A DNA stretch of 64,000 nt from Pseudoalteromonas luteoviolacea S2607 (GCF_001625575.1 NZ_AUXV01000020.1:86706-150705); one strand, 5' to 3'. Positions 35,738 through 45,074 are shown, counted from the first letter of the stretch. Notes: a model not told the origin generated them from the sequence alone. Numbers and translations are program-made.

Positions 35738-37315
35738 ATGAACATATCCCGTCGCAGTTTTATCAAAGGTAGTGTTGTACTTTCCACCTTGCCTTTAACG
35801 CTCTCATTATCTGGATGTACATTTTCAGAAAGCCCTTTTAGTCATGGCGTTGCCAGTGGTGATCCGCTTGATGATCGCGTCATTCTTTGGACTCGAATTA
35901 CCATACCCAAAGAAATAAGCGACAAAGTTGACTTAGATACACTCACCGTCAAGGTTATTTGGCAAGTAGCCTCCGATACCAATTTTTCGTCTATCGTCGC
36001 CTCAGGCCATGTAATTACCTCTCAACAAAACGACTTTACTGTGAAAGCAGATGCCACGGGACTGAGAGAAAATACCCGTTATTTTTACCGATTTATTGTT
36101 GATGAGTTAGATAACCCCATCATTTCACCTGTTGGTAAGACTAAAACGCTACCTTTATTCGATGTCTCTAATATAAAACTCGCCATGGCTTCTTGCTCTC
36201 ACTTTAGCTATGGCTACTTCAATGTTTACGCGCGAATTGCCGAGATCTCCGATCTTGACGCGGTATTACATTTAGGAGATTACCTCTATGAATACGGTAA
36301 CAAGGATATATATCGCAACCCGTTTCTTTGGAATCGTAAAGTTGTGCCAGCACATGAAATGGTTAACCTATCTGACTACCGTCTGCGCCATGCATGCTAC
36401 AAAACAGATGAAGACCTACAGAAACTTCACCAAACACACCCCATGATTTGCATATGGGATGACCACGAATTTACCAATGATGCATGGCAAGGTGGTGCTG
36501 AAAATCACAATGAAGGAGAGGGTACATGGCAAACTCGTAGCCAAGCAGCAATTCAAGCTTATTACGAATGGATGCCAATCAGAGAACCAAATAGCCACAG
36601 CCGCGAAAAAGCATACCGACGTTTTAAGTTCGGTGATTTAGCAGAGCTCAACATGTTAGATACTCGCTTCGTTGGTCGCGATAAGCAAGTTGAAGTCAAT
36701 GACCCCGCGAGACTTGAAGAGCAACGCTCACTACTTGGCTATGAACAAGAGCAATGGCTTCAAGACAATTTACTAGACGCCAAACGCCAAGGTGTGACAT
36801 GGCAATTGCTAGGTCAACAAGTACAAATGATGCAAATTCAGATGCTAGGTAAACCTATAAATACGGATGCATGGGACGGCTACCCAGCAGCCCGAGCAAG
36901 ATTACTCGACTTTATTGAGGCCAATAATATCGACAACGTCGTTGTACTCACAGGCGATGTGCACTCATCATGGGCGGCTAATATTTGTAAAGATCCTTAT
37001 GACTGGCGGAAATACAACCGCTTTACCCATGATGGCGCAGTTGCTGTAGAGATAGTCACATCGTCAGTAACTTCCCCATCAATTCCTGTGCCTGGATTGC
37101 AACAAATTGTAGGTGATGTTGGCAAGATTTTAATGCCAGAAAACCCGCATATACGTTATGTAGATTTGGCTAATAGAGGGTTTGTAACTTTAGATATCAA
37201 CTCGGAGCGTTTAACCGCAAATTGGCACCACGTTCCATTTGTTGGATTTAAAAACGATCAGGTACATATTGGCAAACAATTTACCGTATATGCAGGAAAA
37301 GCAAAACTACAATAG
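35738..37315 (+). CDS. phoD: PhoD-family alkaline phosphatase, Tat-exported
   Basis: The 525-residue protein begins with a twin-arginine signal (SRRSFIKG) whose end has the lipobox LSGC, so it may be a Tat-dependent lipoprotein. The PhoD domain follows: FSHGVASGDPLDDRVILWTR, then VLHLGDYLYEYG, WDDHEFTNDAW, and LLGQQVQM with VLTGDVHSSWA at the metal site. PhoD enzymes are Ca/Fe phosphomonoesterases or phosphodiesterases. With the PhoX-like protein and the metallophosphoesterase this gives three exported phosphatase-like proteins in the window. No Pho box is seen. Confidence 0.92.
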   Translation: MNISRRSFIKGSVVLSTLPLTLSLSGCTFSESPFSHGVASGDPLDDRVILWTRITIPKEISDKVDLDTLTVKVIWQVASDTNFSSIVASGHVITSQQNDFTVKADATGLRENTRYFYRFIVDELDNPIISPVGKTKTLPLFDVSNIKLAMASCSHFSYGYFNVYARIAEISDLDAVLHLGDYLYEYGNKDIYRNPFLWNRKVVPAHEMVNLSDYRLRHACYKTDEDLQKLHQTHPMICIWDDHEFTNDAWQGGAENHNEGEGTWQTRSQAAIQAYYEWMPIREPNSHSREKAYRRFKFGDLAELNMLDTRFVGRDKQVEVNDPARLEEQRSLLGYEQEQWLQDNLLDAKRQGVTWQLLGQQVQMMQIQMLGKPINTDAWDGYPAARARLLDFIEANNIDNVVVLTGDVHSSWAANICKDPYDWRKYNRFTHDGAVAVEIVTSSVTSPSIPVPGLQQIVGDVGKILMPENPHIRYVDLANRGFVTLDINSERLTANWHHVPFVGFKNDQVHIGKQFTVYAGKAKLQ

Positions 37316-37342
37316 TAGCTCCAAAAGTCACCTCCCTTTCAT

Positions 37343-37365
37343 AAAAGCCCGGTATACGGGCTTTT
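37343..37365 (+). terminator. Terminator after phoD
   Basis: AAAAGCCCG (37343-37351) pairs with CGGGCTTTT (37357-37365) with a 5-nt loop. Confidence 0.85.
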
Positions 37366-37481
37366 CAAAATTATTTTTATTTTTTTCAGCTTTTTTCTTG
37401 AAAATCATTTTGGTCGTCCATAGATAGTGTATTGAGGACGCCGACAGGGTCCCAAACCAAATTAAGAAAATTGTTTTTAAC

Positions 37482-37535
37482 CTTGTTTACTGGTTCATGC
37501 GAAGAGTAAACAAGCATTATCGCTTTAATTGAGGA
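37482..37535 (+). promoter_or_regulatory. 5' leader hairpin and ROSE-like element of the hsp20 gene
   Basis: CTTGTTTAC (37482-37490) pairs perfectly with GTAAACAAG (37506-37514). Just after it, TCGCT (37520-37524) faces the Shine-Dalgarno GAGGA (37531-37535). U(U/C)GCU opposite AGGA is the hallmark of ROSE RNA thermometers, which control small heat-shock genes. The fold is inferred, not computed. Confidence 0.5.
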
Positions 37536-37544
37536 TATATTATT

Positions 37545-37994
37545 ATGCGCAACGTAGATCTAACTCCACTTTACCGTTCATTCATTGGTTTCGACCACTT
37601 AGCTTCACTTATGGATCGTGCGGCCCACAATGGCAAGCAAGCAAGTTATCCACCATACAATATTGAAGCCCTAGACCAAGACAAATATCAAATTACCATG
37701 GCGGTCGCTGGATTCACCAACGATGAACTACACATTGAGTCTGAAAACAACACACTCAGAATAAAAGGCCAAAAAGCCGATAAAGAGCAAAAAACCGAAC
37801 GTAAATTCATTCATCAAGGCATAGCCGAACGCAACTTTGAACAAAGCTTTCAACTAGGAGATCACGTTAGAGTGATCGGCGCAGAGTTAGAAAATGGCTT
37901 ACTTGTAATTAGCCTTGAAAGAGAAATTCCAGAGGCACTAAAGCCGAGGAAAATAGAAATCGGTAAAGGTAAGCTTCTAGAAAACGAAAGCTAA
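37545..37994 (+). CDS. Small heat-shock protein of the Hsp20/IbpA family
   Basis: The 149-residue protein starts MRNVDLTPLYRSFIGFDHLASLMD, the IbpA-type N-terminus. The alpha-crystallin domain (about 35-125) reads PPYNIEALDQDKYQITMAVAGF and ENNTLRIKGQKADKE, and LENGLLVISLEREIPE is the conserved end strand. It is an ATP-independent holdase that keeps unfolded proteins soluble. Expression is probably heat-induced, possibly through the leader structure. Confidence 0.95.
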   Translation: MRNVDLTPLYRSFIGFDHLASLMDRAAHNGKQASYPPYNIEALDQDKYQITMAVAGFTNDELHIESENNTLRIKGQKADKEQKTERKFIHQGIAERNFEQSFQLGDHVRVIGAELENGLLVISLEREIPEALKPRKIEIGKGKLLENES

Positions 37995-38029
37995 CCCCAA
38001 CCAAAACTTGATATTGATTACCCCTGGAT

Positions 38030-38050
38030 AAGCCGCTGTTGCGGCTTTTT
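38030..38050 (+). terminator. Terminator after the hsp20 gene
   Basis: AAGCCGC (38030-38036) and GCGGCTT (38041-38047) pair across TGTT, followed by T residues. Confidence 0.88.
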
Positions 38051-38080
38051 CTGTTTTGATGTAAACCCCCTTTACATCCC

Positions 38081-38476
38081 TTAGTACGCCCTTTCAATCG
38101 TACATAAATCGTTGCTCTTACATAGGCTTGGGCCTGTATTTTCTCTCGGGTGAAGCGGCTTCTTTGTTCTCGGGTTGATACCTTTATCCAAGCAAGCTTT
38201 TCTATGCTCAACTGACTCAATTGAGTTGTTGAATGCATAGGTTACAGCAGAAACAATGGACGATGATGCCATTATAATTGCAGGACCCAATAAGTTGCTG
38301 GGGATCGCCGGCAATTGACCATCTTTAGGCTTATATAAGTAGTCTGACGACACCTCGGTCACTTCTCGCTCAAGCTTGCAGGCCTTATCATAGTAAACGT
38401 GCTTGTTAGGTGAGTATACACAGCCTGATGCAGACAACATCACGGTAATGCATTGAAGAACAATTAACTTTTTCAA
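38081..38476 (-). CDS. Hypothetical lipoprotein
   Basis: The 131-residue product has a lipoprotein signal ending LSASGC and a mature part with a weak hydrophobic stretch (LLGPAIIMASSSIVSAVTYAF), four further cysteines and a basic middle part. I do not recognise the family. It converges with the hsp20 gene. Confidence 0.7.
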   Translation of the reverse strand: MKKLIVLQCITVMLSASGCVYSPNKHVYYDKACKLEREVTEVSSDYLYKPKDGQLPAIPSNLLGPAIIMASSSIVSAVTYAFNNSIESVEHRKACLDKGINPRTKKPLHPRENTGPSLCKSNDLCTIERAY

Positions 38477-38631
38477 AAATCAGCGCTCCATAACCCGACT
38501 TGAAGTGTACAAAATTAGCACATTTATAGCCTCTGATTGTAAGAAATTGTTGGAGGATAAGTGAAACATCCAGTGCTTAATTGCAATATTTGAATTCAAG
38601 CTTGTTACACAGTACATGGGGAGATTGAAGA

Positions 38632-38665
38632 GAAAAAACAGGCCCGAAATATTGAACTTCAGGCC
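38632..38665 (-). terminator. Terminator after the 56-residue small protein
   Basis: On the minus strand GGCCTGAA pairs with TTCGGGCC (38658-38665 and 38641-38648; one G-U pair) and is followed by TGTTTTTTCT. It ends the small gene at 38681. Confidence 0.8.
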
Positions 38666-38680
38666 CGATCCAATGCAGTA

Positions 38681-38851
38681 TTAAAGGGTTACTTTATTAC
38701 ATAAATCCATATTGGCTTTATCTTTTAATTTTAAACAATACATAGAAGTTTCGTTTACTTCGATACCGTTAAAAGCAAAAGTTGAAAACCAGCCAAATAC
38801 CAAAGCGAGACTAATTAGCGCATACTTTTTGTACGGAGGTAGTGTTGTCAT
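38681..38851 (-). CDS. Small membrane or secreted protein, 56 residues
   Basis: The product begins MTTLPPYKKYALISLALVFG and contains one hydrophobic helix (residues 10-29). After it comes a polar C-terminus with two cysteines (MYCLKLK and DLCNK). AAGG lies 9 nt before the start, and a rho-independent terminator follows 16 bp after the stop, so it looks like a complete transcription unit. No family recognised. It lies between the hypothetical lipoprotein and the c-di-GMP-controlled secreted protein. Confidence 0.72.
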   Translation of the reverse strand: MTTLPPYKKYALISLALVFGWFSTFAFNGIEVNETSMYCLKLKDKANMDLCNKVTL

Positions 38852-38956
38852 CGTTAATTACCTTGAAACATTTTTTTGACCAACCTTTGTAGGCTGAATT
38901 CATTAATTTTGAGACAAGCGCTTGTTATCTCATAAGGAGTAACACGCTCATTTATT

Positions 38957-41188
38957 TCATTGAAAAACACGCACGTTTTTAATCTCACCAATAAAGGGGT
39001 AGGTGCCTTTTACCGGAGAGCCGATGCTCAGAGGGCTATCATTTTGCTCCGGCAAAACCACTTCCTTTGAACCTATGAAGTGACCATCAATGTGCAATGA
39101 AAGTAAGTTCCCATCAAGGTGCATAACAAGTTTGTGCCACTTGCCATCTGCGTAAATGCCCGCATTGACACCTTGTCCATTGACACGTGCGCTAATCACA
39201 CCTTGTTTATTAACCTGAATATAAAATGGGTTTTTGGTACCGTAATTACCCTTAGATAAAGCAAAACCCGCTTTTTTCGTACTCCAAGTGTCATATTTAA
39301 ACTCCAACTCAATACGACTAAATCTATCAATATCGCCCAGCTCTACACGCTGTCCGGAACCATTGAATGACCCCTGATAGTCGCCATAAGCTTGCCCATG
39401 TAACCCATTTCCTGAAAGGTCACACACACTTTGTACAAGAGACCATGCGCCGACTAAACCTTCTCCAGTCACACGCTTTGCACAGCGGCGCTGCATTAAT
39501 TGCGCATCATACAGACTCACAATATCAGTTACTGGCTGTATATGAGCTTGTGGCACATCAGCCAAGCTCGCATCATATCTTTGTTGGCTTTCAAAACCAT
39601 TAAAACCCGCACCATTTAGGCCGACAACGTATGGCATGATCACTCGGCCATACTTACTGTCATGACGCATAAATGCCCATTGCTCGATCTCATCATTTTG
39701 CGCTGTGTTTGTTACATTCCAAAATACTAAATGCTTTAAGTGATTTGGCTGAGACCCTTGCGACCCACCCATAAACCCATAGTTCCATCCACCTTTACTG
39801 TTCTCAATGAGATTACTGTATGGCATATTTGCATGTAAGTTGTGAAAGCGCTTCTCAGAGTGCACAGAACCTGAGATCACGTTACCCGCCGCTTTATGTG
39901 AAAATCCAGCTGCATGCCAATGTTCAGCTTGATCATCAATATCACGAGCCAAAACATGAGTAGAGGAGTTTATATCTAGACTTAAATGCCCTGGGTTTCC
40001 GGTAAATTTAATGTCTTTCAATGTCATCGCGGCGCCATTCACCACGGTAATACCTTGGTTTACGTCGACGATATCAACATTTCTCAGCCAACCATTTGCT
40101 ACACGAGAAATGCGCAGTGCACTCCAACCGCCATCATGAACACCGCTTAAATGGTGTTTAAATGCTGCCTGCCAATTACCTTGGATAGTGAGATTTTCAA
40201 TACCGATATTTTCAACTAACGTTGCCTTTTTTAATCCCCAATATCCATCATTTTGAATCTCGTGATGAATTGGCGCGGCAAATGTGATTTGCTCGCCTTC
40301 AATCGCGGTAATTTGATGGTACTCTTGGGAACGTAACCCTTTTTTAATTAGCCCCCAATTGCCATCTAATTTGTATGGTGACAACGCTTTGCCGATCGTT
40401 TCTTCACGAGGGTCAAAGCGAGATAATTGAACCCACTGTCCTACCTTGAGTAGGCTGCTATTACTGACTCGTACAGAGCGAGTTGAATGCCTAGGGTGTG
40501 CAGAAACGATATCTGTGATAAACCTTTCGCCACTGGGAGACACCACTTTTTGGCTAACGCCTTTAACACGCGGGTCACGGTTATCGTAGTTATATCCTAT
40601 TTCGAATAAGTAGGGGCTTGTCCACATCTTTGATGGATAGACTAAATCAAGATGCTTATCCATATATAAAATACTTTGTTTGCTTTCGCCGCGTAAAATC
40701 ATATTGCCACGAGACACCTTAATCGATGCGTTTGCACGGCTTTTTCTTCCAGCAGCAGTATCGGACATATCAAGGTGAGCAATATCAGCTTGTGTATTTA
40801 AATCATATATTCCGTTGGGAAAATAAATAATTGCACCACTTCCGCCTGCATCAATATACTTTTCGGCCGCTGCAATCGTATCTCTTAGTGCTTGTTTATC
40901 CGATTGACCTAGCTTGATATCAGCACCAAAGTCAGTCACATCAAATGTGCGATAACCTAAGCTATTTACATCCGGGATAGCGTGGTTTGAAAATTGGTAA
41001 CCGGCATATGAGTAGTTTGCAAGGATCATATCATCCGGGATCTTAGTATTGGGATCTCTAAGATCCGACTGTTCAGATCTGGACTCTAGATAGGTATGCC
41101 AAAAATCATTTGCATACCCCTGTAAAGGAAAAGTACTTGCAATAGCACATAGTGCAGATACAAGTGTTTTGCTTGAAAAGCTTTTCAT
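38957..41188 (-). CDS. Secreted beta-helix protein with C-terminal LamG domain (DUF4955-like)
   Basis: The 743-residue protein has a signal peptide (MKSFSSKTLVSALCAIASTFPLQGYA). The N-terminal 550 residues form a pectate-lyase-like right-handed helix: TFDVTDFGAD, then SGAIIYFPNGIYDLN and many short strands, with a DUF4955-like region around FWNVTN. The last 170 residues are a LamG/concanavalin domain (GLVGAWSLVQSVCDLSGNGLHG, KWHKLVMHLDGNLLSLHIDG). It probably binds or cleaves an extracellular polysaccharide; the substrate is not known. GAGGT precedes the ATG at 41188; the upstream codons are open but have no site. A c-di-GMP-I riboswitch lies 90 bp upstream. Confidence 0.82.
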   Translation of the reverse strand: MKSFSSKTLVSALCAIASTFPLQGYANDFWHTYLESRSEQSDLRDPNTKIPDDMILANYSYAGYQFSNHAIPDVNSLGYRTFDVTDFGADIKLGQSDKQALRDTIAAAEKYIDAGGSGAIIYFPNGIYDLNTQADIAHLDMSDTAAGRKSRANASIKVSRGNMILRGESKQSILYMDKHLDLVYPSKMWTSPYLFEIGYNYDNRDPRVKGVSQKVVSPSGERFITDIVSAHPRHSTRSVRVSNSSLLKVGQWVQLSRFDPREETIGKALSPYKLDGNWGLIKKGLRSQEYHQITAIEGEQITFAAPIHHEIQNDGYWGLKKATLVENIGIENLTIQGNWQAAFKHHLSGVHDGGWSALRISRVANGWLRNVDIVDVNQGITVVNGAAMTLKDIKFTGNPGHLSLDINSSTHVLARDIDDQAEHWHAAGFSHKAAGNVISGSVHSEKRFHNLHANMPYSNLIENSKGGWNYGFMGGSQGSQPNHLKHLVFWNVTNTAQNDEIEQWAFMRHDSKYGRVIMPYVVGLNGAGFNGFESQQRYDASLADVPQAHIQPVTDIVSLYDAQLMQRRCAKRVTGEGLVGAWSLVQSVCDLSGNGLHGQAYGDYQGSFNGSGQRVELGDIDRFSRIELEFKYDTWSTKKAGFALSKGNYGTKNPFYIQVNKQGVISARVNGQGVNAGIYADGKWHKLVMHLDGNLLSLHIDGHFIGSKEVVLPEQNDSPLSIGSPVKGTYPFIGEIKNVRVFQ

Positions 41189-41736
41189 GTCTAACCTCAA
41201 TTTGCTAGTGATATAGCGATATTGAGTAGATCTGGCACACACTTCCTTAATGAGTATTCATAACATTCCAAGATTATGAAGCAACCCCGCTATCGTGGGC
41301 TCTGCATGAAAATACAGTGCCTTTAGACCGGAAGCTTTGCGTCCTAGGCTTTCACCTAGTTTGCCAGTAACTACTGTTTGTATAAATTTAAAATGGAATT
41401 TATAGGAAGGTTCCAAATACGTCAAACATAAATTAGAGCAAAAATCCTAATTGATTGTTCAACAGGGGATTAAAATTCCTACCAAACTATTTAAGCGCCG
41501 TTTTTGTTGGTCATTGAATGTCATATTTACCTTAAATTGAAACGAAAATATTACATGTAAAAAGACATACGGGGAATTTTTTACCTTTTCTGCCTGCACA
41601 GAAAAAACTTATCAAAGTGGATTTAAAATCAAAATAAAAGAATAAATAGTCACAAAGAATTCGAGCTGTTGTTGCTAAGCTATACGAAACAAATCTAAGG
41701 TTCGGGCAGCCTGCAGGCCATGAATACTTCACGACT
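41189..41736. other. Long leader of the beta-helix gene and the kinase downstream region
   Basis: This 548-bp stretch contains the riboswitch (about 41279-41372). The remaining part, up to the end of the sensor kinase at 41737, shows no convincing gene. The minus-strand frame at 41532-41732 has no good start and I do not call it. Confidence 0.6.
41279..41372 (-). promoter_or_regulatory. c-di-GMP-I (GEMM) riboswitch
   Basis: On the minus strand the conserved order is present: GGCAAAC at the start, a CTAGG-x-GAAA-x-CCTAG stem with GNRA tetraloop, GGACGCAAAGC, then TCCGGTCTAA, a variable stem, and GATAGCGGGGTTGC at the end. These are the invariant blocks of the class I cyclic-di-GMP aptamer. 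It lies about 90 bp upstream of the beta-helix/LamG gene on the same strand, so c-di-GMP should control that gene. I see no clear terminator after the aptamer, which leaves the mode (transcription or translation) open. Confidence 0.9.
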
Positions 41737-42993
41737 TCATACGTTAACTCGCGAAAAACATAAGGTGAACCGGGCTCCTCCCAGCTGTGGGCAACTATCT
41801 ACTGTAATCGAGCCAAGGTATCGCTGTACAATTTTGGCGCTAAACGCTAAACCAATGCCAAAACCACGCTCAGGTCCATGATTTAGCCTCACAAATGGCT
41901 TAAAAATAGCCTCTCTTTGCTGTGCGTTTATACCATTTCCATCATCGCTAACAGTAATTATCACGCGCTCTTTATCAAGAACTACTTTAAGTAAGCATCG
42001 AGCGTGACCGTATTTCACGGCGTTTTCCACAATATTGGAAAGTGCCATAGAAAGGTAGGTTTGCTCCGCTTTAATGTAAAATGCGGTGTTTGGCAATTGC
42101 ACTTCAAGCGCATCATCAAATTTGCTTATTACATCGTTATTTAACATCTTTTGCCCATCGACAGTGACAGGCCTAGCTTCATCGAGGCTATGTTGAAGAC
42201 GTGCAAAATCAAGCATATGAAGGAGCAAGCGTTCCATTTCATCTAACTGATTATTTATTCTGACCTCATATTTTGTTCTAAGCTTCTCATCATCAGTTTC
42301 AACGAGCGTGTCTAACCCCATCCTAACACGTGCCAGAGGTGTTCTAAGCTCGTGAGACAGTCCACCAGCAAGCAGTTTCACATCATCCATTAACACATTA
42401 ATTTTATCGGCCATTTGGTTGAAAGACAGCTCTATATCACGCAAATACCACAAAGTACCAACCTTCAGTCGTGTATCTAATTGTCCTTCACCAAATCTAT
42501 GAGCGGCTTGCCTTAGCTTAACTAGACGGTTTATAAATGGCGCCAGAAACACCATCATGACGATGATCAATAACCCATAAAATGAGAGCGTTAAGCCCAA
42601 GCTCTGGTTGTCTGCAAGGCGATGTTTATCGTATTGATATACAAGAATTGCATCATTTCGGGTTAATAGATGAGCCATCACTTGTTCTTGGGTTTCGAGA
42701 TAGATGATTTCTCCTTGCAGGAGCTGTTGGTTTAATTGTGCAGGCAAGGGGTATGTATCCTGTTGACGTACAACAATGGATGCATTGCGGGTATTAAGTT
42801 GGGGAAATCCCTCTAAATCAATTTTCTCACTGGCGGCCATGGCACGTAACAGTGGTATAACAAGTTCAATTTCATCATTTGCAGCCAGCTGAGTCTCGTC
42901 AGTATCTGACGTATAAACTTGATCAATCATCTGGCCCAATAAGATGCTGGTGAACAACAAAACAGCCACTAGTGCCACAGCAAAACGCCACAT
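41737..42993 (-). CDS. Sensor histidine kinase of the MipA-DUF3019 operon
   Basis: The 418-residue protein has two membrane helices (about residues 3-22 and 136-156) that enclose a periplasmic domain, a HAMP segment, the H box GGLSHELRTPLARVR and the ATP-binding blocks NIVENAVKYG and GFGIGLAF. Its start lies 9 bp after the regulator gene, so the two are cotranscribed. The stimulus is unknown; the exported proteins upstream in the operon suggest an envelope or periplasmic signal. Confidence 0.93.
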   Translation of the reverse strand: MWRFAVALVAVLLFTSILLGQMIDQVYTSDTDETQLAANDEIELVIPLLRAMAASEKIDLEGFPQLNTRNASIVVRQQDTYPLPAQLNQQLLQGEIIYLETQEQVMAHLLTRNDAILVYQYDKHRLADNQSLGLTLSFYGLLIIVMMVFLAPFINRLVKLRQAAHRFGEGQLDTRLKVGTLWYLRDIELSFNQMADKINVLMDDVKLLAGGLSHELRTPLARVRMGLDTLVETDDEKLRTKYEVRINNQLDEMERLLLHMLDFARLQHSLDEARPVTVDGQKMLNNDVISKFDDALEVQLPNTAFYIKAEQTYLSMALSNIVENAVKYGHARCLLKVVLDKERVIITVSDDGNGINAQQREAIFKPFVRLNHGPERGFGIGLAFSAKIVQRYLGSITVDSCPQLGGARFTLCFSRVNV

Positions 42994-43002
42994 AAAGTCT
43001 CC

Positions 43003-43692
43003 TTACCACACATCTTTTGCAAGCTGATACCCTTTTCCCCACACTGTGGCGATTTTAAAGGGCTCTTGCGTATCCCCGAGTTTTTTACGCAAGCGGGATA
43101 CACGGAGGTCTATTGAGCGATCAAAACCGTCGTATTCAAACCCTCTGAGCTGCTGGATCAAAGCATCTCGCGTTACGACTGAGCCCGCATTCTGAGCGAG
43201 TACCCATAAAACATCAAATTCGTTGCTCGATACTTTAATATTGCGTCCACAGAGCATTACATTTCTAGTATCAGGATTCACTTCAAGCTGGCCAAGTATC
43301 AAAGACGCGCTAGGCATTTCACTTTTGGTCGTTCTCCTGAGCAAGCTTTTAATGCGGGCTTCTAATAGCCTACCTCGGACAGGTTTCGTTAGATAGTCAT
43401 CCGCGCCCATCTCTAAACCTAAAATTTCATCGACTTCTTCATCTCTGGCGGTAAGCATCAGGATAGGGATTGCCATTAAGCTTCGTAGCGCTCGACATAC
43501 ATCTAACCCATCCATACCGGGCAGCATCCCATCAAGGACCACAAGAGCCGGTGGGTTGAGTTTTATCCCCTCGAGCCCTGAGACACCGTTGTGATACACA
43601 GTGACCTTGTACTGTTTTGCTTCAAGATATTCTGTTATCCACTGTGCTAACTCTACGTCATCTTCGACTAAAGCAATCCTAGTTTGATCCAT
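43003..43692 (-). CDS. OmpR-family response regulator
   Basis: The 229-residue protein has a receiver domain (acidic EDD at residues 9-11; phosphorylated Asp in LVVLDGMLPGMDG; Lys in DDYLTKP) and a C-terminal winged helix with VTRDALIQQLRG and IDLRVSRLRKKLGD. It is cotranscribed with the sensor kinase and likely regulates the operon. Confidence 0.95.
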   Translation of the reverse strand: MDQTRIALVEDDVELAQWITEYLEAKQYKVTVYHNGVSGLEGIKLNPPALVVLDGMLPGMDGLDVCRALRSLMAIPILMLTARDEEVDEILGLEMGADDYLTKPVRGRLLEARIKSLLRRTTKSEMPSASLILGQLEVNPDTRNVMLCGRNIKVSSNEFDVLWVLAQNAGSVVTRDALIQQLRGFEYDGFDRSIDLRVSRLRKKLGDTQEPFKIATVWGKGYQLAKDVW

Positions 43693-43701
43693 TGTACATC
43701 C

Positions 43702-44070
43702 TTAAAACATGCGCCAGCGTACAGCTTTATTTTTGCGCTTTTTATATATCCACGCGTATTTTACTTTGCCGCTATAAATCATTTGATGTTTATCGTCTTT
43801 CAAACTCAAAGCGACATCTGCATTTATTTCTAGCTCATTTTTCCACAACCCGACTTGAGCGGACTGCCAACATTGCGTTTTAACTTCATCAATAAATAGA
43901 CAGAAATCGCCTTTTACCTCTGTTTGCCATGCCACTTCAATATCAATAAAACAACTCTGGCCTTGTTCTAACGCAACACATTGGCCAGGCTTAAACATAA
44001 AGGGGGTTGCTTTAGGTTCTGCATATACAAGGGCAGGGAAGAGCATGACTAAGTGTATATATTTATTCAT
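43702..44070 (-). CDS. DUF3019-family protein
   Basis: The 122-residue product has a signal peptide (to about residue 17, VYAEP) and four cysteines (PGQCVALEQGQSCFIDIEVAW and DFCLF...TQCWQSAQVG), the layout of DUF3019. The function is not known. Its stop is 10 bp before the regulator start, so it belongs to the four-gene operon. Confidence 0.85.
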   Translation of the reverse strand: MNKYIHLVMLFPALVYAEPKATPFMFKPGQCVALEQGQSCFIDIEVAWQTEVKGDFCLFIDEVKTQCWQSAQVGLWKNELEINADVALSLKDDKHQMIYSGKVKYAWIYKKRKNKAVRWRMF

Positions 44071-44079
44071 GATAACCCC

Positions 44080-44928
44080 CTAAAACACGTAGCTTAGTGT
44101 CAAAGCTATATGACGACCAAGTTCACTGCGGTTGGGATTATATGTTTTGGCCAGCTTAGAATAGGGGCTATCATCTATGCTACTGGCAAAATCAGTAATG
44201 CCGACGGTACCATCTAATACCCAAGATTCACTTAAGGGTTTAGTAAAGCCAACTTTTAAATGAGTGTTTACGCCTCCAGAAGCATCATAGGGATTAAGCA
44301 TAATTGCGCTATCGGGCACACCGTAGTAGTAATCAAGCATGTTACTGTTGCGGTACTGCAGCCCAATAGACCCATAAAAGTGCCAATTTTTGTATTGCCA
44401 AGAGCGAGCCAGCCATGCAGATGCATATAAACCATGGTTATATTCACTATTGTCTGCTTTAGGGGCAAAAATTGCCTGGAATTGATAATTACCCATCTCC
44501 GCAGACATTCTCAGTCCGAGATATGCGGTGAGGTCTTTATCGCCCCCATCTTTTGGATGTACATTGTACTCAAGCGGCCCATGAGCTGAGGAGTAAATTA
44601 AGTCAAATTCCAAGTCATCATTATTATACAGGTTGTAACCCATAGCCCAGCTGGGTTCGAATTTGTTTGCATTGCCAGGCACCTCAATGAAAAGTCCGTT
44701 TTCAAAATAATAGTTACCGCTAACAATCAAGTTGGTCCTCGTATCGATATCAGACAGCAATCCACCGCCATATGACATACTGGCGCCCAGAGCTAAAAAT
44801 CCCCCAGCTTCGCGTTTGTTACTGAAACCGTCCCAAAAATCGGGCTCGGGCTGGGCATATACACAGGTAGATAAACCACAGGTTAAAATAGCTGCGTATA
44901 CAGGCTTATTTATTTGATTAGATAACAT
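44080..44928 (-). CDS. MipA/OmpV-family outer-membrane protein
   Basis: The 282-residue protein has a signal peptide (cleavage near CVYAQ). The beta-barrel part has LALGASMSYGGGLLSDIDTR and ends LALTLSYVF with a terminal aromatic, as in MipA/OmpV proteins, which are scaffold or pore proteins. It is the first gene of an operon with DUF3019, response regulator and kinase. Confidence 0.9.
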   Translation of the reverse strand: MLSNQINKPVYAAILTCGLSTCVYAQPEPDFWDGFSNKREAGGFLALGASMSYGGGLLSDIDTRTNLIVSGNYYFENGLFIEVPGNANKFEPSWAMGYNLYNNDDLEFDLIYSSAHGPLEYNVHPKDGGDKDLTAYLGLRMSAEMGNYQFQAIFAPKADNSEYNHGLYASAWLARSWQYKNWHFYGSIGLQYRNSNMLDYYYGVPDSAIMLNPYDASGGVNTHLKVGFTKPLSESWVLDGTVGITDFASSIDDSPYSKLAKTYNPNRSELGRHIALTLSYVF

Positions 44929-45074
44929 AGCAATTTCTTTTTCTTATTTATTTGCTAATTAATATATTGAAAGCGCTGATAAAATAGCGTGTCTTATTAT
45001 ACCAATGTGTATCAGTTTGTATCTAATAACAATTTATCAGGAAAAGATGGCGGGGTGATCCGTCAAGGGGGTTT

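Noticed and set aside
35738..35800. Pho box upstream of phoD
   Set aside because: No pair of CTGTCAT-like direct repeats is seen in the upstream region; only the palindrome is present.
41532..41732. 66-residue minus-strand frame after the sensor kinase
   Set aside because: It has no good start and an unusual composition rich in Phe and Cys; probably chance.
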